Source: Numida meleagris (taxonomy: Eukaryota > Chordata > Aves > Galliformes > Numididae). Taken from it: 64,000 nt of DNA. The stretch spans positions 5,184,499 to 5,248,498 of the forward strand of contig NC_034421.1 of assembly GCF_002078875.1 (NCBI RefSeq). Direction: 5' to 3'. Both the position numbers and the translations under genes were made by a program. The notes under the pieces are model-generated. The model had not been told where the DNA came from and made no database searches. It saw only the letters and a list, made by a program, of their open reading frames with translations. How positions within the stretch are numbered: position 1 is the stretch's first letter; each line of letters begins with the position of its first letter. Positions 13,301 to 28,300 of the stretch are shown piece after piece.

Positions 13301-16300
13301 CCAGGACTCAGTAACCAACAACTCCTAAGACACTGTACCAAAGGAACCAGCAGGGAAACACACAGATTCTCCTTATGGGGCCCCACCACTGCACGTACCA
13401 GCTCTCCCACACAAGCAGACACCCAGGGCTCAGATCAGAGACCAGAAACAGAGGGACCCTACGTGCCCCAGTGAAATGCCCGCCTTGTCTCCCCACCCAG
13501 CCTATTTCCTTTTTGGAAATCACTTATTTACATTGTCATGCTCTAACAATGTCCTGTCTGTGCATCCAAATAACAAACACACCAGTAGGAATTCAACTGC
13601 ATGTTTTGCCACAGAAATCAGAAGTATATTTGGAAAATTATGCTATGCGTTTGTAAATACCATCCCACAAGAAACATTGCAGCAGGTTTATATCATTTTG
13701 AATACGCAGTGTCTTTCAGTCTCTGGTATCTGCAGTAGTCTGTAGGAGCTTAGTGATAAAGCTGCCTGTAATTGCAAAATTTCCTCCAGGCAGGCACCAG
13801 TGTTTCCTCATGTGTTGCTAATGGTTTGTGGAATTAACATGGCTGTTTACTGCTAAGCTGCACAGAAGGAAAAGTGGCAGACAGGCCAGTATCTGAACTG
13901 ACAGTGCACTTTCACTGCAGAACAACCAGAGAAGGGACAAAAACCATTTATCTGCTGTGTCATCCTTAACTTTCCCATAGCCATCGTTAAATGGAATTCA
14001 GAATACTTTGTAAAGGGAGGAAACGGCTCCATTCGGGGAAACAGACAGAGGAAGGCTAAGCGTTCTTCACATGGCAGCAAAATCTCCGAAATTTCCTGGC
14101 CTCTAATGACAAGCCCATCACAGAAGCAGGTGTACAGCTTCTAAATTTGACTGTTAAACTGCAAAGCAACCCACTTATCTTTAAGCCCTCTTGTTTCAGA
14201 GTAGAGAGTTATCTCTCCAACAAGAACCCAGACATTTCTCCCTGGATACAATTCCCGTGCATGTGCATGTCTGCTCTTCCCTGCCAATCTTGGATATATT
14301 GTTTGTTTTTACATATAAAAAACTTGCCACATTTTTTAATGATGACAGCATGTTTAGCGATGCGTAGCACTGCAGCAGACAGTCCTTATTTCAGGCAGCA
14401 ACATATGGAAGCAGAGACAAGCTGCGTACCTGAATCAGCGCGAGTACTTTATCCTGTACAATGGTGGGGGGATTATTCTTGGGCGAGATGATTTTCACCA
14501 GAACACCATCTATGAAGTCACGGTTTGCCACTAAGACATGAAAGCGATGCCCACAGTTCTTCACACAGGTCTCCAACACCTACACACACACAAAAAAAAA
14601 ACCCACTCATTGTTGGAGCAAAGCTTGGTCGCACACACAACAGCTGTGGTTGGTTTCTGATTTTTTTTTTTTAAACAAAATGGGACAGAGAGAGATGGCA
14701 GAAGAGATTCTAAGATTTTTAGATTCTTATATTCTCAGTTCTTCATTTTTTTCTTCAGTGTTGTCAAAAAGCTTCCTTCCTACACAGACATTCTGAAGTA
14801 CCTTGTCTATCATTAACATATTGGGCACTTCCGTGATTTACCTTTGTCTATTTTCAAGGTAAATAAATATAAAGTTTCTTCCTCTCTAAAGCAGAGCTTT
14901 CCAACTAGTACAGCTGAGCAGCTAAACACAGAGCATCACATCCAGAACAGGTAAGGCAGAGGCCATCCTGTCACTGTGAGATATTGTCACGCTGTGGTAC
15001 TCCACCATTTTCTATGTAGCTGGGACACAGCTGGACCCAGTTGCTCTGAGCTACAAGTCATGTTTTTGGGTTGGGAATTCAGGTGAATGATCTTCACTCA
15101 TTCAAAACACTCCCCTGTGAATGCTCTGGCAGGTTATACTTTGACACATTTTCCCCCTGCAACCTAGCTAGAGGCACCTTCCACTTGCCATTCAACCGCC
15201 ACGGAAGAACAGCTGTTGATTTTTCTCTGAAGAACATGATTAGCATGGAGATAAATCCAATGCGTCACTTCTCCTTACAGCCATGCCTAATAACTGCTGC
15301 AACTCTCTATCTGAGGAGTCTATAATTACTCTCCTACTTCAGCCACTTTCATCAGCTCTGATGACACGGACTCACTCCTGATGAATTTTGCTCTTTCCTG
15401 CGCAATGGATAATCTCATGGTTTGGTCCTTGGTAATCTGTCAAAATGACAATCCCGCATAGGAAATGGCATGAAGACAGAAAGTACAGTCACGCTTCATC
15501 AGGAAGATGCAACAAGAACTCTGTGAAAGAATCGTACAGATAACCTACCCACAGCAGAATAACTCGATCTCGTTATTGCTGCTCATTCCTCAGACTGCTG
15601 CGGCGCACAGCCTGCCCAGCACCACGCTTTTGGAGTGCTGCATTATCCAGGAAACCCCAGCTTTCCCGAGCAGGAAAGGTCACTGGCAAATTATCTCACA
15701 CCTTCGCAGATGCACAGAATATAATTTACACTTTACTGAGCAAAATTAGATCAGCATAAATTAATACAAGCCTCCTACAGAGATCCATTCACAAGGGAAA
15801 CTGTACAGCAGCTACTTAGGAAGCTGAAAATATGGCAAGTGCATCATTGCCACTTGCAAATATATCCACAGTTGGGAGCAGAGAAACAGCCGGACAGAGC
15901 AGCATGAGAGTAGTGAAGTCCCAAAGGGTGGGACTCATTTGAGCTATGACTTTCCTCTGTCAGTACTTGGGATGGATAAGTGCCCAGACAAAAGCAGAAA
16001 TCAATTGAGTCAGAAAAATGCTAAGCAAAGCTTACAGTACCTCTCCTCAAGGAAGTGAGGAGGCAACTGGAGAGAAAAGGGCAGAGCAGTAACGGTTCAA
16101 GCAAAGAATGTGTACATTCAAGAGAATGCCAGGAAAAACAAAACGACAAAAGAAAAGGGATCTGCCCTTTTGAGGCATTCCAGCCTGCCTCCACTCACCG
16201 TTAGAGCCAGCATGACCTCTCTGTAATTTTTGTTTCCATTCAGCCTCTTCTTCAGCGCTCGAATGGCATCCTTTGGGCTGAAGGAGAAACACACCATTGT

Positions 16301-19300
16301 AAAAAGACAGCTCACACACTTTTCACATGTCATACTGAGGGACAAGGATCCTGTATCATTCCTAGATGGACATAAGCATCTGTATTATCTTTAGATAACT
16401 TGACTACAACTAAACTAGGGTCACGTAGAATTATGTGAAAAGACAAGACATCACAGATGTTAAGGTCAGAGCAACGCCTGAGGCCTCCAAAATAGCAAGA
16501 CGTTGATCAAACAAGAAGGAGTCTCAGACAAGCTCTCAGAAAAAGGCCCAGAGTGTAACACCAGCCGTGGGCTTTCCTGCAAATTGCAAGAACCACAGCT
16601 TGTCTGATGCTGAAGGAGACTCATCAGGGAAGCTTCTCTATTCAAATGGCTGAAATGAATAACACTGAAGCACTGAGATGCACCTGCAGAAACCAAGAAC
16701 CCCGAAAGTACAAACTTGTTACCCTCTCCAAGCAGACATTTTTTCCATGCCTTCCCAGGCAGACATGTAGCACAGAATATGCTGGATCTTACAGAGCTTC
16801 TCTGAAATTTGGAAGGAGGAGGGAAACCAAACAACCTGCATGTAAACTGCATTCGAGCTATGAGCACCTGCCCCCAGACTCTGCACCTCCTCACATGCTG
16901 AATGCAGCTGGAGGTTTGCTCATGAGCCTTTCAAAGTTTGCTGAAATAGTGCATACCCTTCTTCTGTCTCGTTGATAATGTCACAGATCTCCATGTTAAG
17001 TGTCCAGTCTTCACTCTGTAGAGAGCCATCTGTGGCCTTTTCTGTAAAGAAAATAAAATATTTATATATTTTTTTTCCACATCTTTCTGATTAGGTACTT
17101 CAATCCATCTTCAGTGACTCAGAGCTGAACCTGTTCAGTAAAAGAAATATAGAAATAAACAAGTCCCACCTTCCCCTATTGACTCTAAGCAATGTCCAAC
17201 CTTCCTGTACATCCCCAGGGATGAGCACAGAGGTTTCCAGGCAGAATCAATTATCCCATACACTTACCACCTTCAGCCCATATAGATGGGCTGTTCCACA
17301 AAGACTCCTGTATTCCTGAGAAAGTAGGAAAACGTCAGCTAATCCCAACTTAAACATCTCAGATACTGCACTGTATGAGGTAGGAAAACCTCCCCCAGAT
17401 TAACAAGACCACCATCCTGGAAGTTCTACAGGAAGAACGACCTAAGGCACAGTGACAGATGCCAGCTGCTGGCAGTTTAATTCATGGATGACTGCAAGAG
17501 TAGCATAACCACAACTTCAAATAATCAGTTGACAAGAACTATTTCTTCCTTGGGATTTCCTTCTAAATCAATACTGTTCTGTCTAGCAGTGCCTAGAACA
17601 CCCCATGAAATTTTCACACTTCTCACTTGCAGTATTTAAACCCTGGCTTTCTTGCTCTACCCACATGCAGGAAGGCTGTAAAGTTCAAGGTGAAGCCCGT
17701 CGCTAAAGAGACCCAAAAAGGGGACCTTCATGGCAAACAGGACCTTCTCCTCCAAATTAGTCTATTTTTTTCTACAGGTGCCTGGAATCCAAATAAGGCA
17801 AAAAAAAAAAAAGTTTTAATAAAATAAACCAAGAAAAAATTATTCTAAATATTTTAATTCAGAAACAAAACCGCAGGTACCATCTTCTCCAGCTCCCCTT
17901 CTGTCTTTACATCGTATCCCAATCTGTCCCCCAGAACAAGGCAGATTTTGTTTTAGAACACTGGGCTCCAAGGACTTCGCACTTCTCCTTTTCTGTTTAC
18001 CAACAGTGTTTTTCCATTAACATTTTTATCGCTGTGACTGCGGATAGAGACGCCCGCAGGCCATAATTATGGGCCATTATCTGGAAAAAGACAATGTGTC
18101 TGGGAAATTCAGGTTTCAGAGACTTGTCTACACCAGCACAGTGGTTAAAGCAGCTCCGCCACGAAGACAATTAGAGAGGGCTGAGACCAAACAGTGTGCA
18201 AACTCCATGCGGAGATTAAGAAGCCACCTACCTCCAGAAGGGAGAAGACACTGATAGTGGGGTTGAGGGTGCTCTCAGCAAGTCCATGGGTGGCACCAAG
18301 CCATATGGTGTGGTCAACACACTTAAGGGATGGGATGCCAGACAGATGGAGCAGCAGGCCCAGGAGAACCTCACAAGGCTCAATAAGTCCAAGTGCAAGG
18401 TCTGCACCTGGGTCATGGCAACCCCTGCTACCAACGGAAGGGAAGCTGGAAAGGATGGAGCACAGTCCTGCCAAAAAGGACTTGGGGTAGGCTGGATATA
18501 AGGAAGACATTCTTTATGCTAAGGATGGTGAAGCACCAGCACAGGGTGCCCAGAGGTGGCAGTGCCCCATCCCTGCAGACACCCACGGTCAGGCTGGACG
18601 GAGCTCTGAGCACTGATGGAGCTATGGGCGTCCCTGCTCAGTGCAGGGAGTGGGACCAGACAGCCTTGAGAGGTCCCTTCCAACTCGAACGATTCTGTGA
18701 TTCCATGACATGACAGAAAAGGAGAGCATTCAGCCCTCAGCCCGCTGTGTTTTGGTTCTGCAGGGGCTCTCCATTGCTACGTAACAGTGCTCAAAGAACC
18801 GGCACGCCAACCCGTGCATCTTCCCTGCAGCCAGGCAACTCCGCTGTGGGGCTCTGAGCATCAAATCTGGGTCAGGCATGCTACAAAGAATGAACGACAA
18901 CATGCAGCAAGTGCTGAAGGAGGGACTAAAATTAGCACCCGACTCCTGTTCGAATTAAACATTACCAAGGGGAAAAGAGCTCATTTCCAAAAGACAAGCG
19001 TACATCTTAAACCCACACAGTCTCCCCCATATTTTACACTAAAGAACAGAAATAAAAAAAAAAATAAAATAAAAATAAAGGCAGTAACCAAATGTTCCTG
19101 GAGAAGGGGGATTTTGCTCTCCCTCCCAAAGCTCCGGGGAGAAATAGGAATGAGGTTATTGGGGACCACAGCCCAGCGTTCCTATGTACCCACGCACTGC
19201 AGCAGCATCACTTCACTTTATCGTCTCCGCAGCATCGCAATTTTTAGCCATGGAGTAGTGCCACAAACACATTTTGTCAAAATAAACCTTAGCTAAATGG

Positions 19301-22300
19301 GTTTTACAGGACCAATGAATGAATGGGCTGCAAGCGCTACTTGGTGCAGGATCAGCGTTTTCCACAATCATTTTTAAGACGTGATTATAGCAGAACCATA
19401 GACTATGAATATTGCTAAGCCGCTGCCTGCTGTCAAATGCTGTCGAGAACACACAAATTTTTTAATATATTTTTACATTAAGAAAACAAATCAACTGCCC
19501 AGATTCAGGAATATGGTCTGTTTAAGGCATAACCTCTCATTCTGCATCACTGTGCTCATAAATCCTTCGCAGCTTGGGTGACCACCTCCGGCAGAGCAGA
19601 TGCAGCGACTTTTTTTTCTTTTTAAATCTCTGAATATTAGAAGGTTTTTAATGTTAAATAAAATGTTTTGCTAAGCAGCAGGGACTGGATGGAGGTGAAG
19701 GCAGATCACGTTCTATAGCAATAAAGCTTTATGTACACTGCAAGAACAAAATGCACCTAATGAAAGCGGTTGCTACAAGCAGCTTCGCATGAAGCTGAAT
19801 TCCCAGAAAACATTGAACTGCTCTGCCTGCACTCTTCCTTAGAGAATCCCTCCCAGCAGATCCAAAATGCAGTAAATTATAAGTACCCAATACACAGTGC
19901 AGTATTTATTGGACATTTCAGAAGCCGTGCATCTCCCCAGAGCTCTTCCTCAATCAGCAAATAGACACAACTGACAAAATTAATGGCATTTTGGATACTG
20001 GCGCACAATCAGGAAGGAATGCCATGCAAACGCTGCAGGTACTGCTCAAAAATCACCAGTTCCCCAAGCTCAGCCTCACTGAAAGGCCTACCAATGGCAC
20101 AAGGGATTCTGAGATCCAACCAGAGGAATTCCAGGATAAAAAGGTTCAATCAGAGGAGGAAAGGGGCTCATGCTTGGGCATGGTACCAGGGGCACATCTC
20201 CCAAATTAAAGCACTGGCACAACCAGGTAAAAATCTCTTGAAAAAGTCTATCTGTAAAAACCAGTGCTGGATAACACTCTTGGAAGAAAAGGCCAAACTT
20301 CAGCTTTGCAGTAGCTGCAAATCACGTTACATGAAAACAGGAGAACTGTGGTGGTTTCTGTCTGAATACCGGAGTCTCTTGAAAGAACAGATCTTAGTGT
20401 TCAGAGAAATCACAGCTTTCTCTCTTGGGACTTTTCCAGATGTGACTTCAGAGACTCGCAATTCAAACATTTGGAAAGAATTACGCACAAAAAGCGCCTC
20501 CTATTAACGGAGGAAACGTGCACATTAATGCACCGTGTTACCGAGATCCAAAGCAAGGAAGTTCGGATTTCAGACTCCTCCCCTCCTTCAGCTAAGAGCT
20601 GACTTTTGGCATTCGAGTGGCATGAAACATCCTTTTTGCTTGGTCTCGGAATTTCAGAAGATTGCAGATCTGAAGTCTTTGTCTTGTCTCTTAATAGTCC
20701 ACCTGCCTACCAGTGGCGCTCCAAAACTGAAATTAGAAAAAAATCAAGCTGTCAGATGTGTCACATTTCACTTTGCGTAACACGTGGCAGCGAACAGAAG
20801 CAGCCACAGTACTGCAGGTTCTTACTGCCATGCTGCTGGACTGCAGCTCAGCAGAGCTCTCACAAAAGCAAGGGCTGTCAGCTCAGGCCAAAGCAAAACG
20901 CCTTCACAGAACGGGTAAAGGTCTTCCAAGACAAAAAATAAAAAATAAAAATCCAGTTTTGCAAGTGATGCAAAACACTCAATAGCTCACAAGGGAAGAT
21001 AAGAGATTGAATGAGACGGGAACATCTCAACTCTGAGCTGTAGCTTATAGAACTGCTTTGCCTCAAAGAATCATTAAAGAATCAAGCGACTGCTCCCGTT
21101 GCTCTTGCATTCAGCAGCTCCTCCACGACCTGCATGGCATCAGCAGTGAGCCCTGGGGGAGGACCACGGACACACGTCAGAGGTGTAAGCTGCATGAAGA
21201 TGAGAATCAAGCTCCTGGGCATTCATGGGGCCGCTGCTCCATTCAAGATATCTTGCTTGGAAGACAGGGACACAACAGAACGGCACACCTGGATCTAACA
21301 GCCTGTTCATCCTTTTTCTGCTTCTGCTTTTAAAACGAGTCACAGACACTTGGACACAATGGCAATCAACAGGAGGGTGGGTTTTGTTTTTTTTTTTCCT
21401 TTTTATCAAAACGCTGCTATTAAAAAATAAATGTCAGTCACTGGAGATTCTAGATCAAAACTCTACTCTTAAGTGCTTTGCTCCTTTAAAAACTGCCAGT
21501 TTCTTTGTAAGAAAGCACAGCTCCAAGAGCGTTTTTCAATTAGCCACCTCACTGCTCCAAGTCCTTTTTTTACATTCCTTATTTCACACTGCTCTGAAAA
21601 TGCTGAGCTTCACACTTCCAAAGAAAAAGGCAGTCAGCTAGAACAAACGGGCTCAATCGGAGCTGCAAAGCATTACAGGAGAACGTGATTTGGGTGGCTC
21701 TGCTGCAGAACTGGTCATCCGCTTTGACCACTGTGATTTTTCAATTGATTTTGGCTATGCTTACATCGAAACTCTTTGGGATGAAGTCATCTATCCTCCA
21801 CTCATTGCTTTGCCAGAGTTTCTGGGGCTGAATAAATGAATAATCATAGCCTGTAATGACTGCAGAGTCTACATTAAAACAAAATAACAAGAGAATCTGA
21901 GGACACGCATATGTGCAACCGTAATGAGTATTGAGCTTGAATGCTGTCTGAAAGCACAGGAGACTGGGAACTGTCATTTCTCCAATCCGCCTTCAGATTT
22001 TCTCCTTTCTGAAACTGCTGCCCGCACGCCAAGCTTCCGCAACCCAGATCACACTTACCTGCAAACATGAATATGTAACATGCAATTACTGGGGCTTTTT
22101 AAAGAGCACGTGGCGTTCACAGCTACGTTACAACATCCTGTGATTTAGATGCGCTGCAGAAAAGACTTCGCTCAACATCCCCCAGAAATTCAGCCTCTTA
22201 GGAACAGGACTCCACAGCTGATTAATTGAGCACAGCTGTGCAGCAATTTCAGAAGCAAAGCAAGGTGAATGGATTAATGCATATTAAATAAATATTAACT

Positions 22301-25300
22301 GCTGTATAACAAAGGAGATTTTTCCTTTATCCTCGGATCAGAGCATCACCTGATTGAAAAGAAAAACAAAACAGAAATCCCTGTAATATTACCTGAGTAG
22401 ACAGGAGAGCATGTCAGCTTGAGTTTACCACATCTCATAGGTCTCAATGCAAATACAGTTTGTAAAACCAGACTGACCCTACAGAGCTACGACCATCGTG
22501 TTGGTCACAGATGGGCAGCCTAGCCCAGGCAGTTCCTGCACTCACATCCTGTTCATCTCAGGCACAAATGGGGGTTTAGTCACAATCCCTAAAGGCATTT
22601 GGAGACTGGATCCTGAGCAGAACAGCGTGTTTCTATACAATAAAGACTTTTGTAAGGAATCGTCTCTCTGAAGTTCCCCCATCAGCAGAAATTGCTGCTG
22701 CTGACAGCACGCTCCGCTGCGTGACGCGTGTATAAGCAGCTCTCTTTCTAAACAGATGGCTGAAAGACTACTGCTTCTTTAAACCAACGTGAAATCCTTC
22801 CAACTTCCTCGTTCTCGGCTTAAGAAAAACAAGAACTTCCTCCCATGAACACACACCCATGAGAGCCAACCTGCTGGCCGCGCACTATCAATACTTCTCC
22901 TCCAGAGCCAGGAAAGCTGACAGCTCCCAGCTCAAGGAGCCAATGCCATCGCTTAGGGACACTGCTCCTGAACACAGCCTACAATGACATGCTTCCTCAC
23001 CTTTCCCACGGTGACATCCCTGTGTGGCCGCAAACCCTGGGCAGTGGGAGCATGGTGCTGCTCTGCAACCAGCACGCGAGCACGAGCTTGCGTCAGCAAT
23101 CAACGCGCTAAAGCCTTCCACCAGAAGTGTCAAAGCAGCCTGAAAGGATATGCTCTGCACTCATGGATTTTAGTGCATTTGGGTGGAGATGTTTACGGGG
23201 TGATTTACTGCTGGGGAGCAACAAATCCACGCTGTGTTAGGGCACACCCCAGCTCCTGACAGACATCCCCTAGGCCTGCTCTGAGCCACTGCGAGCCATC
23301 AGGCAGCAGTTCCTGGTGTCTTGTTACTGCTGTCCTTCTCCAGATGAGAGGCACAAGAGCACAATTTAAGGCCTTTCAGGTGATTTAAATGTTCTCCCTC
23401 GGATCTGCCCTTCTGAATTAGACCGTGGCTGCTACAATATGGCTCCGTTTGGGAGAACTTACCAGCATGGCGCTGATTCAACTCAGTGCACTGGGGCAGT
23501 TATCTAAAGCTGCTCCTTTGGCCATGGACAGACGGCGCTGTATTCCCAATCACACAGACACGCAGCCACCTCCACAGGCAGAACTTGGATTTCAGATGAA
23601 GGATTTTTCTGCTGTTTTCATTTACCCAAGGATTTTGGATCACTGAGAGAGGCTGAGAGCTCTTTAATTGAGAATCTCAGCCACTAAAGAACAAACACCA
23701 AAAGTACAAAACTAATTAATAGCTGAGTCTTTGGCTCTCCCCCACTGAAAGCGAGAAGGAAACTGGGAAATTACCCAAAGATGCTGAAAAAGCAGTCCTT
23801 TTCCAAACATCCCTTACGAGCTGATAAGTTTTTCTCACCAAGAAAGACAACTCACTGCAGACAATCCCTATATATGACCAAAAAAACCCACTTAAATATC
23901 TATTTTGTGCGTACACAAATTTGTCCGAATGCCAAAAAATAACCACTGAAAAGGAAAAAAAAAAATAATACAATGAAACAAACCACAGCCTCCATTCATT
24001 TTATCAGCCTTAACTGACCAATCTGAGAGAAGGGACAGCTGGAAGCGGTGATTTCTCCCTCAGCCTCGTTGTTAGCAAGCACGCCCAAAGGCTCCGCTGC
24101 AGCGGATTTGCTGTTTGTAAGAATCACGCAGAACACCAGCGTTACAGCTCCTCACAAAGTTTGCAAACAGCTTTTGGAAACGTTACTGCCCAACAATGCA
24201 GAGGAATGGTATCCCACGTGTGAAGAAGGCAAACACCTCTGACCCGTACAATGCTGCACAGCGAGGTGCAGCACCACGCTGCCACATCCCAGCAGCGCAA
24301 CAGACTGCGTGCCGCCCCGTGCAATGGCATCCAGCAATTACAGGTGAGAGCGGAAGAAGTCTGTGCAAAGTTCTGGATGATCAGTGTGTCAGTGAGCTCT
24401 GTTTGAAATCTATCAGCTCTTGATGGCTAATTTTGTACTACATGAGTAAAGCAAGTTCTAATAACTCACTTGGGACTTCACTCCAGTACTTACAAGCTAC
24501 GTGCTTTTCATATTCATAAAACAAAACTAATTGCCTTTCATGGATGAAATGTTCCCAGAATTTTTAATCCACGGCAGCTGCAAACTCTAAAAATCCATCC
24601 CCATACATTTAAGACTCTCCCTCCCACCCACTCACGTGCAACACCTTGTTTGCTGCAAACAAACTATACAACAAAGACAATCCACCAGGCTCCTACCTTA
24701 GTATTCTTTTTCTTTTTTTACAGGTTACTCTTGAAGTCAATTGCTCATATTCTCACATACTTCAAATGAACTGAAAACGCTAATTACACTTAGTGAGGGG
24801 GATAAAAGAAAAGGAAAATCGTTCAATTCTACAGCAGTTACAAGTTTACCCCTTAAACAGCAGCACGCCATGGGCAGATTTTTAAGCAAACATTCATACA
24901 AGATAATTAAAATGTGTTGCAAACAGAACAAAACACATGTTGCATGGGGCCATCCCACACGCATTCCCAGACCCAGCGCTCCTCTGCATCTCTGGCTACA
25001 CAGGTGAGAGCTGCATCCCCTGCACGGCCACGGCAATGCCACACGAGGCGCAGATGCGGGCAGCCAGAAGCCTGCAGCCTCCGAGGGCTGACAGCTCACG
25101 TTTCCTCGTGTGAAACGCTTCCGTTTGCTTTTCAGTTCTGCAGCCTTCCCTCACGCTGCTCTGCAAGATGACAGCAGGGCCGCGCAAGAAGCAGCTAGCT
25201 CCCACCCCACTGAAATTTTCCCAAACCTCCGCAGCTTGAAGCTCAGTGCCTGGAATCCACTAAATGTTCTCACTGCGGGAAGAGGGGGGAGCTGGCTGCT

Positions 25301-28300
25301 TTCTGCTAGGTAGCAGGGGGAGCTTCTGCCAAGGCCACTCTCATTGGAAGTGTCCCAGTGCCAGCTGCCCCTTCCAACGAGCCAAGCTCACTCTTTCTGC
25401 AAAAGCTGAGAGCTAAATGCTTCCAAGCGATCCGCTCAGCAAGTCTGGGAGCAAAGCAGGCAACAAGATGCATGCGAGTAGTTCTGTCCTGCATGGGCTG
25501 AGAAATGCGTGCTTCCAGGTCCATTTCTACAGCCCTGTTTCTTATGTGTCACTGCTGTAGGTAACCCTGAAAAAGACTGATAAATAGACAATGTAAATTC
25601 CAGAAGGTCAGATCAAGAATGCAAACTCCATTCCTGACACTGCTGTTTTAACTCTCAAATCCCTCTTCACGCACCTCTGTAAATTCTTTAGGTCAGAAAC
25701 TGCCCCAATACATTGCACGTTGCACTGTAACTGCCTCTATTAAATTATAGTGTGGTGTATCAGAGGATCACAGTGTGCTTTTTGGTAAATAAACATATTG
25801 GTCTTTGGACAGTTAGAATTTTGGCTAGAACACAGATTCTGAGCATGTATACATGGCCTATTTATCGTATGCAGCAGGGAAGCAAATCCCAGCAAATGAA
25901 ACGGGCTGACCCAGCGTGTTCTGACAACTGCAGGCTACGGGCAGAAGGTCACACTGCAGCGCGAACATCCACCATCTCCTGCAACCTGCAGAGACCCAGC
26001 TCTGCTTACAGCTCGCTCATCAGCAGTGCTGGAGGAAAGGCAATGCCTCACCTGCAGGGAACCCTGCCAGCGCTGCTGCCGGTGCTTGGGACGCCTGAGG
26101 GACCCAGCAACCAGGGACAGCAAGCCCTGCCAGCTCTGCTCTCCTGCTGGGGCTTCTCCTGGCCGTTCCCAGCTGCTTTGGCATCAAGCAAGACCTCCTC
26201 AGCTTCTTCTGGGTTCTCAAAGCAGCACATTGCTCCCCATGCGACCAGTAGCCGTACACTGATGCCTCTTGCCCTGCAGAAGGGTGACAATCTGGCTCTC
26301 CTTGGTGACCATCAGGCCTGGAGATGGCTCTGCACACCAGCGTGCGCACCATGCTTTAGGGGTGCCACTGGCACCCTTTAAGAACCTCCCTGGCCGGGGG
26401 GTTCTGCGCCACGCAAGGACTATACCAAGCTACTGGCATAGATGGGTTGTAAAGGCAGTTTTAATTACAGTAGCCAAAGCCCACACATGATCAAGCTGCA
26501 ATGTCAGAAAACCACCAGAACTCAACGCTGACCCATTTGAGTTGTTTGTTGAACTTTAATCACTTTCCAAGTCTGACAGCTGCTCAAACTTAATTGCTCA
26601 TTATGCTTGTAAATAAAAACTGATCTCACTCGCTGATTAGCCAACCATCTTACAGTTGCCATAACAACTTCTTGTCTAATAAGTGATTTCAGATTTCCTA
26701 TTATTTGTACTAGTGGAGAATTTCACAAAGGTCTGAGATCGCTCCTTTCACTAAAATATCCTTCTAATTAGAAGAAGAGAAAATCAGTAGAGAAAGGGCA
26801 GCTCAAAGATCATTTATTTATTACAGCGCCTTAAACGTGAGATAAGGGTACCCGAGAACCAAATATATGCTGGATCTTGCTCAACTCCTATCCCACAATC
26901 CTCTTATTACCATTCATACCTGCACCCTACAGCAATCGGGAAAATATCAGCCAGCATTTGAGCAGTAATTAGTCACAATGCAGAGACCAATTTCAAGATT
27001 CGCTCTAAAGGATATATTCCACTAAAGCCTGCATGTTGTTTTTCACTCCTAATCTTCAATTAAGAACCCATTAACTGGTTAAGTTCCTTAACACTGTGTT
27101 TCCTGAGCCTAGCACTTGACATTTGGGACAGGATTACTAATTAAAGCCTTACAGATGTCTGAAATAAATTCTGTGTCTTGGTAAGTATTTGGCCATCACA
27201 GTTTAAGTAAAAGGGCTCTGTTAAAACAAACAGACATATTTGGAAGTCTGAGGAGACAAAGTGGTGGGGAGCTGTCACTGCTGCTGGCCCACAGGCATGC
27301 TACAGAATAAAGACTTTCCAATTTTGCTGGCAAAGCTGCTGAAGCTTGCAGTTCAGTTAATCTGCTCAAGGTAGCTCTTTGTGCATACAGGCAAGGAGGG
27401 ACGTCCTCTTCCTTCCAAAAGGGAAATAAATGCAGAAAGCTATAACTAAGACATAAGTGAAGTTCCCAAGAAAGTCAGGAAATACCAGATTTTTTAAAAA
27501 GATTTTTTCTGCATTTACTCAGCTGCGCAAGAGGTGTGAATTCTTTGGTATCTGGATTGAACACAAAGCATATCTTGCTGAAGCATTCCATGAAAATACA
27601 GCGGATGCAACGTGTCCAAGTTAACGAAATCCTCAGCATTCCTGACCACGCTTGGCAAACAACAAAGTCTTTCTCGCCTCAAGGCTAAGAACCTGGTGCT
27701 CTGCAAAGTTCCCGGGGTTCCAGCACCATTTGTAACACCAATACGTGCCTCTCCCCTGCGCATGGTTTCTTTGACCTGAATTTGAGCAAAGAATTCCTTT
27801 CCAAAGTAATGCAAGCCAGAAGGCTGCCGAGGAGCAGCTGGGAGCAGGCTGGGAGCTCTCAGGGAGCATGAAGGCTTACAACTACCAAACCATCCAGAGG
27901 GTTGCTCCGGATCAGCTCGTCATCTCCTGATGCTTCCTGAAATCGAGCTGCAAGCAGAGAGCTGCCAGGGAGGCTCTGAACGGACAGATGCAGACACGCA
28001 GTAAATATCCTACACAGAGCCGTGCCAAGAGGTAGCCAAACACACGCAGGGTTGCACACAGGTGCTGCTTTTTCTTCCCTAATCCTTGGTTTTGAGATGA
28101 GTTACTATGTCACTACATTACAGGACCCACCCTTAGCATCGTGGCAGGTACAGAAAAGTCGCATTACATTTAAGGACAGCGCTTTCAACACACCAGCTGA
28201 CTGTGTTTGCACGTCCCCTTCTTGAGCAATGGAAAGAGTACTTCTGAACTGGAAGAGCTGGCTCCTTGAGATCTGTAAAACACGTTCACCCCCAGCAAAG

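Larger units (their letters stand above)
1386..16956 (-). other. TOM1L2 introns 2-10
   Basis: Introns at 1386-2441, 2566-3136, 3186-5601, 5736-8375, 8493-9237, 9397-10336, 10472-14429, 14580-16198 and 16278-16956. All are GT-AG and AT-rich, and their open frames are short and without family resemblance. Apart from the possible old repeat near 12330-12490, I see no gene or clear mobile element. Confidence 0.75.

Noticed and set aside
16466..16975. Overlapping open frames of 142 and 122 codons on the two strands.
   Set aside because: They cover intron sequence and part of TOM1L2 exon 2 in wrong frames, with no homology recognised.
19983..20507. A 174-codon open frame, with an overlapping frame reading [10 protein letters not shown], suggestive of a retroviral aspartic protease active site.
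   Set aside because: Only the DTGA word is present. No flap region, neighbouring reverse transcriptase or LTR can be seen, so a chance match is more likely.
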